64,000 nucleotides of DNA, from contig NC_049983.1 in NCBI RefSeq assembly GCF_000003815.2, positions 29,298,864 to 29,362,863 of the forward strand, read 5' to 3'. The DNA comes from Branchiostoma floridae (taxonomy: Eukaryota > Chordata > Leptocardii > Amphioxiformes > Branchiostomatidae). The notes beneath the pieces were generated by a model. That model was not told the DNA's origin, ran no database searches, and was given only the letters and a program-made list of their open reading frames with translations. This document shows positions 46,351-56,000 of this stretch, one piece after another; position 1 is the first letter of the stretch, and every line of letters begins with the position of its first letter. The translations under genes were made by a program, and so were the position numbers.

Positions 46351-46368
46351 TACTGTGACATCATCGAC
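46211..46368 (-). CDS. CCDC162: CCDC162-like coding exon 1 (start codon exon)
   Basis: Residues 1-47. The acceptor TTCCCAG is followed by 18 nt of UTR, then the ATG at 46350. MADFSYAVSGSGKIREL leads into a charged helix. The donor is ATCAG then GTAAAC, and the exon ends in phase 2. Both boundaries are repeated: seven upstream copies of acceptor plus ATG (46369-47010) and about six or seven downstream copies of the donor end (45560-46210). Confidence 0.85.
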
Positions 46369-47010
46369 CTGGGAACGACACACAGAACAGTCGTTAGCAG
46401 CTCCCGGAAACCGCGTACGAGAAATCCGCCATTACTGTGACATCATCGACCTGGGAACGACACACAGAACAGTCGTTAGCAGCTACCGGAAACCGCGTAC
46501 GAGAAATCCGCCATTACTGTGACATCATCGACCTGGGAACGACACACAGAACAGTCGTTAGCAGCTACCGGAAACCGCGTACGAGAACTCCGCCATTACT
46601 GTGACATCATCGACCTGGGAACGACACATTAGGAACAATCATTAGCAGCTACCGGAAACCGCGTACAAGAAATCCGCCATTACTGTGACATCATCAACCT
46701 GAGAACGACACAAAACAGTCGTTAGGAACAATCCTTAGGAGCTCCCGGAAATCGCGTACAAGGATTCCGCCATTACTGCGACATCATCGACCTGGGAGGG
46801 GCAGAAAACAGTCGTTAGGAACAATCATTAGGAGCTCCCGGAAATCGCGTACAAGGATTCCGCCATTACTGTGACATCATCGACCTGGGAGGGGCAGAAA
46901 ACAGTCGTTAGGAACAATCATTAGGAGCTCCCGGAAATCGCGTACAAGGATTCCGCCATTACTGCGACATCATCGACCTGGGAGGGGCAGAAAACAGTCG
47001 TTAGGAGCTC
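46369..47010 (-). repeat. Start-codon array: acceptor plus ATG of exon 1
   Basis: Seven copies, 83 bp near the exon and about 95 bp further away. Each holds the acceptor TTCCCAG, the UTR, ATGGCGGATTTCTCGTACGC or a variant, then diverges. Where the frame is kept it ends soon (for example MADFSYAVSGS followed by C and stop). Confidence 0.9.
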
Positions 47011-47019
47011 CCAGTCATG

Positions 47020-47800
47020 ATCGTCACCTCATGGCCAGCCTGGGAAGGACTCAAGGAGGGAACAGTCATCATAAATCATTACCAGCCCCAAATCTTACCA
47101 ACAACACAAATAGCAGGCGGCAGTACTGGTACTTTTCCTCTAGTTGCTGCTTGAACTTTATAGAATATCCATTGATTTACAGGCCTAATAATCCAAACAC
47201 TTCTAGTAGTCACACTCATGAAGAGTACATTGCCAGATGATCTGTTATAATACACAGCACAGTAGCTAACACCTAAGCTGTAAGCTAACACTGCTAACTT
47301 ACTAGTAAGTACTGCTGAAAACGTATGACATTGTAGAGTTTAATTGCAACAACAGGTTCTACTATGCGAGTGGGAAGGGATACAGACATGTTCCAGGCTG
47401 GTATGTAAAACTAAGGACAGACAAAAGGGTAGAAAAACAGTCTTTACAAAGATTTTATTTATCCATGGCAGACGTCAGGAGATGTCAAAACATTATCCGT
47501 AAGAAAACAACACAGCATCAACACAAGTCAGTCAGACTGGGACAATACAGCATCAGGTTAACACAAGTCAGTCAGGGACAATAACTAGATTGTTAAACTT
47601 CAATAAAGACTGAACAGTCATTATTATTATTAGCCATGAATGCATTTATAACTGCAAGTGTGACGTCAATAAGGATGGAACAGTCCTGAGCCATGAATGC
47701 ATTGAACAACTTGCAAGTGTGACAGTGTTTTAGTGACGTTTTGTGAAAGTGAAGGATGCGCGTGAGTCAGTGAGACCCGATCAGAAGGACTTCAAGGAGT
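47020..47800. other. Intron 5' of exon 1, no gene seen
   Basis: AT-rich, no supported coding exon. Contains a direct repeat including GCAAGTGTGACGTCAATAAG and GAGCCATGAATGCATT (about 47585-47725). Confidence 0.6.
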
Positions 47801-47804
47801 GCCA

Positions 47805-47885
47805 GAGGCTACAGGTGTCAGACACCTGTACAAGAAGAACAGAAGGAATGCCCGAGGTTACAGGTGTCAGACACCTGTACAAGTC
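47805..47885. repeat. Pair of perfect palindromes
   Basis: ACAGGTGTCAGACACCTGT occurs twice, about 51 bp apart, in a duplicated 50-bp block. Each is a hairpin or dyad binding site candidate. Confidence 0.7.
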
Positions 47886-48054
47886 AATCAGGTATTGTAT
47901 GCCCACCTAGGGTCACCAGGTCAGTGGGCTGAACACTGTACTAATTACTAATGTAACTTTAATAATTACATTTGTGAAGATTAGTCATCCAGGATAATAC
48001 CATAATTGGAGTTGAATCAGCCGATACTACTGGATATATGTAAGATTTTAATCA

Positions 48055-48088
48055 GACGTTTCAAACAGCGTCCGCTGTTCTTCATCAG
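48055..48088 (-). ncRNA. Hammerhead-ribozyme-like core, probable Penelope-like element relic
   Basis: On the minus strand: CTGATGA (88-82), one unpaired A, an 8-bp helix (80-73 with 70-63, loop 72-71), GAAAC (62-58), then GTC (57-55). This is the order of conserved bases of a hammerhead. Helix III would be only two pairs without a loop, and helix I (next to 48089 and 48054) is short and mismatched, so any activity would need a dimer. Such motifs are known in Penelope-like retroelements. No reverse transcriptase is seen nearby. Confidence 0.5.
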
Positions 48089-48911
48089 TGAATGAAAATG
48101 GCTGTGACAGTAGTACATGTGTACTACTATTACTAGTGGCTTCTGACAGGTCACCCCGAGTCCACCTGAGGGCTGCTTTGACTTTATTCTGAAATAAATT
48201 ACAATAACCCTTATTGTAATCCGCTGTGCACTGCAGTGTACTGGGAGGTTACATGGTCCAAAAGGCTTGTGAAACTGTGTATGGACTTCAGCAGTTCTAT
48301 CAATTATTCATGGTCAAACGATAAAGACAATTTTCAGACACAGAAACTGGGACCCAGAGATTTGAACCAGGAAACAAAAAGCATGGCTTGAATTGCTGTT
48401 TTCTGCATCTAACGTTACATATAAATTATCCGCAGGAAACAAATCTTACCAACTCATTCCTCTACGATCGTATGTAATATTATTGGATCATTCTGGGAAG
48501 TGTAGAAGAAATTACATTGTTCTTTATTCCGGAAGCTACAGGTGGTAATCAATGATGACAGGTAGTAAAGGTTGTTTGACAGTTATAGATACCTGTAGTG
48601 TACATAACACCACCGTGTGCAGACATTCTCACACTCTGTAGTCTGTTTACTTGGACTGGGCACTTTTACCTATAACTAGTATTACACCTACATCATGTCA
48701 TTCTCTCACTCATTTATTCATTCTCTCAATTCTTCAATCAATGAAACACTTGTTCATTCACTCACTCATGCAATCAAGATTTAACGTTAACTTATATTAT
48801 CTATAAAAAAAGCTCAATTGCCAACTCCTCAAGAATGGACAGTAAAGTGCACTGAACAATTTTTTTTGGCTTGTGAGTTGGAAATAGAATTTTTCTCCAG
48901 TATACAATGTA

Positions 48912-49154
48912 TTAACCCTTAAACTGCCAAACCCGGATATATCCGGCACACATATACATGTCCTGTGTGCCGCACCCGGATATATCCGGGATAGCGTATT
49001 CCCCCGAAGTAGCAGCTTTGCGCGCTCGTAGCGCACGAACCCCGGAAGTTAGGGACTTCGGCCTTGTTCGGGGGTTTCTTTTTGGAAGTCAGCGACCAAC
49101 TTTGGCACTTGAAGCATTTTATAGGACTGAAACTCTGGCAGTTTAAGGGTTTAA
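48912..49154. mobile_element. MITE with TTAA flanks
   Basis: TTAACCCTTAAACTGCCA at the left is inverted as TGGCAGTTTAAGGGTTTAA at the right, about 240 bp in all. Inside are two CCCGGATATATCCGG palindromes. TTAA at both edges suggests a piggyBac-type target. Confidence 0.72.
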
Positions 49155-49544
49155 GACTAGTGTTTTCATAAGTTACGCCTCAAGTGTGCTTGCTTGAGCT
49201 TTTGAAGTCGTCATAACAAGGGTACTAAGACTGCAGAGTGAAAAGAACAAGAATGGTGTTTACAAACATGTCACCAGACTATGAGATACGGCCGTGTCAC
49301 AAATATTTATCAAACTTCAGGATTGTTTCTGCCTGAAGATTGACGAAGGTTATGTGACCTCCTTGGAAGGAGCTAACTTTAGTGGCAACAAGGACCCCTG
49401 GTGGCAGCTTTAGAACAGCTAAGTAAACACAGGCCTGGCTAGGTTCCCGGGGTGGGGATTGGTGGAGAAATACAGCAGGCGTTTTCACACGTCTGACATG
49501 TCTGTGCAGTGTTGTTCACAGGTTCATGAGATAACGTTCTAATG

Positions 49545-49795
49545 AGTGAGAAGGGGCGGGCCGGGTACATCTGGCCTACCGTGGGTTGGCCGGCTTTCTG
49601 CGGGGCAGGGAAGCTCGCAACACCCCGGTAGTGTTTTTATCGAAACTCCTACCGCGTAAAACTAGTTCCAGGTGCTAAAGTCAAGATTTCCCCGGCGGCG
49701 GAAAGCTTCTCCTGTCCCAAGGGGAGCCCGGCCAACCCCCGGTAGACTGGATACCAGGTTTATAGGCGGGTTCTGTGCTGAACACCGGCACACAA
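49545..49795. other. GC-rich inverted-repeat block of unknown nature
   Basis: ACCGTGGGTTGGCCGGC (about 49578-49594) is nearly inverted at GCCCGGCCAACCCCCGGT (about 49727-49744). It may be a small element or a structured transcript. Not recognised. Confidence 0.35.
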
Positions 49796-49916
49796 GTCAC
49801 CGTACAAACTTATACAAACATCAACATATCTGACGCTAACAGGTTTGCATGCCAGAGAAATGCCTCTTCTCTGTCTTTCTCAAATAAAGCAAACGAAACA
49901 CCAAAACATACGTTAC

Positions 49917-50100
49917 CGTGGGTAGGAACAGGAGGTGGCCACAGATGGTGAACCTGTCGTCTGACTTCCGAGTTCCTCGGAGCCGAGGTCTTCCGAGTTC
50001 CTCAGAGCCGAACCGTGTCAAACTCCATGGCGACCCTTCAAACCAACCCGACCAAAACTTTCCCGACAAAGCCTCAGAGCGTGAACACAACTGAAACGTG
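49917..50100 (-). other. CCDC162: Putative non-coding first exon (5' UTR) of the CCDC162-like gene
   Basis: Coding exon 1 starts with an acceptor (AG before 46368) and has 18 nt before its ATG, so an upstream untranslated exon must exist. The best donor seen is CCACG then GTAACGTATG at 49917/49916, just below the divergent promoter. The upstream limit is arbitrary. The choice is inferred from the donor match and position only. Confidence 0.4.
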
Positions 50101-50460
50101 CCCAGGAGAGGCTAGTGTCCGATCGGGAGTTCCACAGTGTCAGCAGGGCGGGAGGAAAGTTGTTGTCGCTGCTGAGGAATGATTCTCAGGTTTTCATGCT
50201 CGGCGCCACAGCAACGGGCCAAGTTACGGCAATTACCACGACCCTATACACCCTACCAAAATTAACCGGATGAGACTAAATTTTACTCCTTAATAGGAAT
50301 ATGACTCACTTTAAAACCCTTTAAGAACCTTTTTTTGGTTATTTTCTTAATATTTGTGACAAATTATCAAGTTAATAGATAAACAGTACCACCTACTCAA
50401 TAGAAACTGGCCCTAAGACTCATCGCGCATATTTTGTTGCCTGTGTGTGGTGTTGGCATC
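50100..50460. promoter_or_regulatory. Divergent promoter between the CCDC162-like gene and THOC7
   Basis: About 360 bp between the inferred minus-strand first exon and the THOC7 ATG. No TATA box in a convincing position. ATCATGGCGGC at the THOC7 start resembles a YY1 element, which often overlaps start codons of housekeeping genes. Shared control is inferred from the head-to-head spacing only. Confidence 0.55.
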
Positions 50461-50482
50461 ATGGCGGCTTCCATGTCAGACG
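50461..50482 (+). CDS. THOC7: THOC7 coding exon 1
   Basis: ATG then AASMSD, 22 nt, donor GACG then GTAAGT, phase 1. Very short first coding exon. The ATG lies within ATCATGGCGGC. The following intron is about 7.7 kb and holds a whole antisense gene. Confidence 0.78.
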
Positions 50483-50765
50483 GTAAGTTCTGACCAAAGT
50501 TTTATATCTGCTGAATTTTCAGCTCCGTTCCCTCAGAAGTGAACACCAAATGTACCGAAATGTGTGTTAGTCTCATATGTGAAACCGGGACCTTTATTCG
50601 GCGCCGACTAATTGCGCAATGTGTACTGTTGTCGCACCTACATTTATGGGGGAGGGGGGCGATCGTGGGTCTTAGTCTTTGTTGACAGTTTTCAACTTTT
50701 TGTACACGTTATTTGCCCGGCTTGCCAGTAAAAGAGAGGGGGCATTGGGCCAATCCAAAAATTTT

Positions 50766-50810
50766 GTTTATTCGACGTCCCTATTATTATAATAGGAACG
50801 TCGAATAAAC
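50766..50810. repeat. 45-bp near-perfect palindrome in THOC7 intron 1
   Basis: GTTTATTCGACGTCCCTATT then its inverted complement, ending AACGTCGAATAAAC. Looks like the tip-to-tip remains of a small foldback element. Confidence 0.75.
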
Positions 50811-51449
50811 ACCAATTCCCATACCTCTTCAGACCTTGCAGTCCTGAGTCGAACCCTTAATCATTATTTTGATAGATTTATTAGGACTCAATGTAACGTT
50901 AATACTGATGTCTTTTGTATAATCTGACCCTTACCTCCCTCGTGACCTCAGTAAAAAGCGGACTGCTGGCCGATTTGAGCTTCTCATGAATAAGTAAAGG
51001 TTCAAACAAGGTCGCATAACACAGTATTTATGGGCGACCCCCGTGGACAAAAGTAGAACGGGAACAAAATAGGGCGTCGCAGTTCTTGAAAAGCCATAGA
51101 AATTTTTCTGTGCACGTCAGCGAGTCGGAAACTGTGGTGGATATTAGAGGAATATGTAGGTCTTGAGGCTTGTATGAGTTGGGTTACGATGTTTGTTTGG
51201 CTGGGTAGAATTTCGCGCATGAATCCGGTTCCCGCTACTTCAGTGTGTCGGCTGCAGTATGGTGACCTCCGCTGGGGGTCATTTCAAAGTGTTCTTTCTG
51301 GGAAAACGAGCAGACAAACTTTTCTCATTTTCACATATTTTGTAGATTCTACCCTGAACTCCAACATATTGAATTCTTGTTTTAATTACTTTTGCACCCT
51401 GTTAATTGGTATATTTTTTGAGTCGTCGAACCACCTCACTTTGGGGTCC

Positions 51450-52007
51450 TTAAAGGGGCATTCCACTCCAGAAGGGAGTCTTGTTTTCCAATAGATAATG
51501 TGTCAATGAATACATACATGTAATCAGCCGAATTTTGTGGAATTCACCTTGAAATGAATTACGTGATGTGTGTTTTATAAAACAATAATGACACTCACTA
51601 AACCCATACAGACCCTACCCATGCATTCCCTATACGCATAGACACTTTGTTTATCGTACATATTTTCGGGATAAATGAGGTACGCTAAGCACACCAAGAA
51701 GGCAAATTGCTCATAAGATAGCAAAGAATACAAGAACAAGACGAGATTTCTTAGCGAAGCTGAAATTAGTTTTGTAACCTTACCTAAAAGTTTTGCATTG
51801 TATTCAGCCATAGGATTCAATTAGAGGGTACTTTGGGAGTTTGTGGCAGTTGCTCCACATGCCTCAAAAAGCATGCTTTTGATCTGAGGCATGTGGAGCA
51901 ACTGGGTACTTTATCGTATAATGTCAAGTAGTAATGCAGTTATCGCTTCCTAGAATTAATATCTATCGAAAAATAACACTCCCGTGTAGACTGGAATGCC
52001 CCTTTAA
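51450..52007. mobile_element. MITE with TTAA ends and internal hairpin, about 560 bp
   Basis: TTAAAGGGGCATTCCACTCC at the left, inverted TGGAATGCCCCTTTAA at the right. A central hairpin, AGTTGCTCCACATGCCTCA and its complement (51850-51904). TTAA edges suggest a piggyBac-derived non-autonomous element. Confidence 0.75.
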
Positions 52008-52009
52008 CC

Positions 52010-52385
52010 TGGTATATAAATCCCCATAGGTGAAAAACTGTGTTCTGCTACCACACATGTACTTCGCACACCCCTCTGACCATCTGTTAAAAGGCTGCCC
52101 CCCTGTCCTAGAGTCCTAGACTTGGGCTAGAGTACATCTAGTACAACTACATCAGAATACCCCCAAATGGCCCTGCATGGAGCATCGTAAGGGGGGGGGG
52201 TGAGGTCCCGGCGGGCAGGCCGCCTGCCAGGCGCGGAAGCACTCAACGTTGGGAGCACTTACAACCGTGCCAGGCAGGGCATTCCACCCAGGGATCGTAC
52301 GTGGAAAAAAAGGGGTCTTGTAGTTGTATATGTCGGTATATGGCAAAGATGGGCTGGTATTCCTGAGTAATTTATGCATGGGTAG
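52010..52385 (-). mobile_element. LINE 3' end fragment (second family)
   Basis: Minus strand encodes SLPYTDIYNYKTPFFPRTIP and GWNALPGTVVSAPNVECFRA, the FFPRTIxxWNxLP motif that ends many CR1/jockey-type ORF2 proteins, then a stop at 52152 and a GC-rich 3' UTR. Only the last 75 codons remain. Confidence 0.78.
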
Positions 52386-52689
52386 TTATGTAGCCATAAG
52401 ACCCACTCTCTTTCAACCAATGCTTCCATTTTGTTTTCATCATTTTTATTTCATTGTTTTCTTTTGTTGACATCGGCATCAAATCATAATAACGCTTAGA
52501 CCTACATTGAAGTTGCAGCTTGGCACTAACGGTAGAGCTGTATACTTAATAGTAATAATACAGCAAATTGAAGATATCAAATTATCAGTAAGGATGGCTA
52601 AATGAGGCATCTCAGCTGTTTGTTATTTCTGGATTCACTTGCTGTTTTCACATGGTGGAATTTCAACTATTTTGGTTCGCTGATCCCAT

Positions 52690-53047
52690 TTAGTTTTTGT
52701 TGTTGCTGATTTGGAAGTTGTTTGGTCGGACCTTCATGGAGGCGTGTTTGAGGGAGTAGTGGAAGTTTTTCCACTCGCTCCAGACGACGCCCTGTGCGTA
52801 CGGACACGAGAAGCCGCAGTCCCGCAGGTAGCGCCCGTTCAGGTACGACTGGCCGCAGTTATGGAACCACCAGCCGCCCTGCCCGCCGTACCCGGCAGCG
52901 CACGATATCCCGGAGTAACCGTCGTTGTCCCGGTCCAGCGTCGAGAACGGCGCTCCGTTGTTGGGGTCGCTCCCGGTCATGGCGTCGCCTGCGGTGCCGG
53001 AGTAGCCGTAGATCTCCAGTCTGTACTTGTGCCTCTCGTCAGACAGC
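52690..53047 (-). CDS. FReD protein exon 6 (last exon)
   Basis: Residues 218-336: [80 protein letters not shown], then stop. Acceptor TGTTCTAG. One acceptor-end copy lies at 53165-53210. Confidence 0.92.
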
Positions 53048-56000
53048 CTAGAACAGGCAGAATGTAGTGCCGTTAAACAACTCAGGCAAAGTTACTTACA
53101 TGTACTAGTAATGTACACTAATCTCCAACAAGAGCGGCTGTGGTCCCAAAGAGCACAGTAACTAGATCTGCAGCCTGTAGTTGTTCATTTCGTCTGACAG
53201 CCTAGAATGGGGAGACAGTTACAATATGATACCAATACTACTAGAGATTTAGAGCTATACTCTGCGTACGCAGTGTTCTCACCTGAAGGTGTTATACGCA
53301 GTGTTCTCACCTGAAGGTGTTATACTCTGCATACGCAGTGTTCTCACCTGAAGGTGTTATACTCTGGGTACGCAGTGTTGCGTACACCGTGTTCTCACCT
53401 GAAGGTGTTGTACTCTGCGTACGCAGTGTTGCGTATGCTGTGTTCTCACCTGAAGGTGTTATACTCTGGGTACGCCGTGTTCTCACCTGAAGGTGTTATA
53501 CTCTGCGTACGCAGTGTTCTCACCTGAAGGTGTTATACTCTGCGTACGCAGTGTTCTCACCTGAAGGTGTTATACTCTGCGTACGCAGTGTTCTCACCTG
53601 AAGGTGTTATACTCTGGGTACGCAGTGTTCTCACCTGAAGGTGTTATACTCTGCGTACGCAGTGTTCTCACCTGAAGGTGTTATACTCTGCGTACGCAGT
53701 GTTGCGTATGCCGTGTTCTCACCTGAAGGTGTTATACTCTGCGTACGCAGTGTTGCGTATGCCGTGTTCTCACCTGAAGGTGTTATACTCTGGGTACGCC
53801 GTGTTCTCACCTGAAGGTGTTATACTCTGCGTACGCAGTGTTGCGTATGCCGAGTTCTCACCTGAAGGTGTTATACGCAGTGTTCTCACCTGAAGGTGTT
53901 GTACGCAGTGTTCTCACCTGAAGGTGTTATACTCCACATACGCAGTGTTCTCACCTGAAGGTGTTATACTCCGTGTACGCAGTGTTCTCACCTGAAGGTG
54001 TTATACGCAGTGTTCTCACCTGAAGGTGTTATACTCCGTGTACGCAGTGTTCTCACCTGAAGGTGTTATACGCAGTGTTCTCACCTGAAGGTGTTATACT
54101 CCGCGTATGCAGTGTTCCCCTCCCAGTCGGTGAGATCGACCCGTAGCCGGGCGTCGCCGCGGGCCGTCAGCTGGTGGATTTTGTCGTTCCCCAACCAGAA
54201 CTCCCCCTCTACGGTCCCGAATCCCCACTTGTACTGGTCCCACGTCCGGTTAAACAGCACCGAACCGTCCACACGCCTCTGGATAACTGACCAGCCACCG
54301 CCTGCACCAGGAACAATCATTAACCAGTGAACTAACCAGGTTAACTAACCAGCTAACTAACCCCCACTTGTACTGGTCCCATGTCCGGTTAAACAGCACC
54401 GAACCGTCCACACGCCTCTGGATAACGGACCAGCCACCGCCTGCGCCAGATACATCATTAACTAGTTAACTAACCAGTTTAACTAACCAGCTAACTAACC
54501 CCCACTTGTACTGGTCCCATGTCCGGTTAAACAGCACCGAACCGTCCACACGCCTCTGGATAACTAACCAGCCACCGCCTGCACCAGGAACAATCATTAA
54601 CTAGTTAACTAACCAGGTTAACTAACCAGCTAACTAACCAGGTTAACTAACCAGGTTAACTAACCAGCTAACTAACCCACACTTGTACTGGTCCCACATC
54701 CGATTAAACAGTACACAACCGTCCACGTGCCTCTGGATAACCGACCAGCCACCGCCTGCGCCAGATACATCATTAACTAGTTCACTAACCAGGTTACTAA
54801 CTAACCAGATTAACTAACTAATCAGGTCAACTTTAGCAGGGGAGATCCAGAGCACCCAGAGAAAGGGTTCACTCACACTGGGGAGATCCACAAAGTCAAC
54901 AGTAAAGCTGGCAGGCTGACAGGTGAACATGACGCTTGTGTGGTAACCATGGTAATACAGCTGTTACTATGGTAACGCACCTGCAGTCTCCATGTCGCAC
55001 CAGATGCGGAACTGCACGCCTGTCTGCGGGCTGATGGTGAACACTCCGCTTGTCCGGTAACCACGGAGATACAGCTGGGAACAGTCCTCCGCAGGTGCTT
55101 CTGTCACAGATGGAACATGTCAGAATCAAGTAACCATGGTGACACAGACATTACTATGGTAACCACGGCGATACAGCTGGGAACAGTCCTCCGCAGGTGC
55201 TTCTGTCATGGTCAGATGGAACATGTCAGAATCAAGTAACCATGGTGACACAGACATTACTATGGTAACCACGGAGATACAGCTGGGAACAGTCCTCGGC
55301 AGGTGCTTCTGTCACAGATGGAACATGTCAGAATCAAGTAACCATGGTGACACAGATGGTAACCACGGAGATACAGCTGGGAACAGTCCTCGGCAGGTGT
55401 TTCTGTCACGGTCAGATGGAACATGTCAGAACTAAATACTCTGTAGTTCTTAACTTAACATATCACACACACACCCCCACACACACACACACCTTCAGTG
55501 GGATGTACATTGTAGTGGCTACAGGTAGGAGCAGGACGTTCTGTGGGTATAATATATACGGTATTATATATGGGAGAACCACGTACGTATGTGAGACTGT
55601 CTTACCTGGTGTCTTGTCCCTGTGGGGAGTGTTGGGAAGACGTGTGGGTGTGTCTTGACTGGTAAGACTGTCTTACCTGGTGTCTTGTCCCTGTGGGGAG
55701 TGTTGGGAAGACGTGCGGGCGTGTCTTGGCTGGTAAGACTCTTACCTGGTGTCTTGTCCCAGTGGGGAGTGTTGGGAAGACGTGTGGGTGTGTCTTGACT
55801 GGTAAGACTGTCTTACCTGGTGTCTTGTCCCTGTGGGGAGTGTTGGGAAGACGTGTGGGCGTGTCTTGGCTGGTAAGACTCTTACCTGGTGTCTTGTCCC
55901 AGTGGGGAGTGTTGGGAAGACGTGTGGGCGTGTCTTGGCTGGTAAGACTCTTACCTGGTGTCTTGTCCCAGTGGGGAGTGTTGGGAAGACGTGTGGGTGT

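Noticed and set aside
49836-50090. 84-codon minus frame MCSRSEALSGKFWSGW as the N-terminus of the CCDC162-like protein
   Set aside because: The family N-terminus fits ATG 46350, and joining through the 49917 donor would meet the exon 1 UTR; kept as UTR only.
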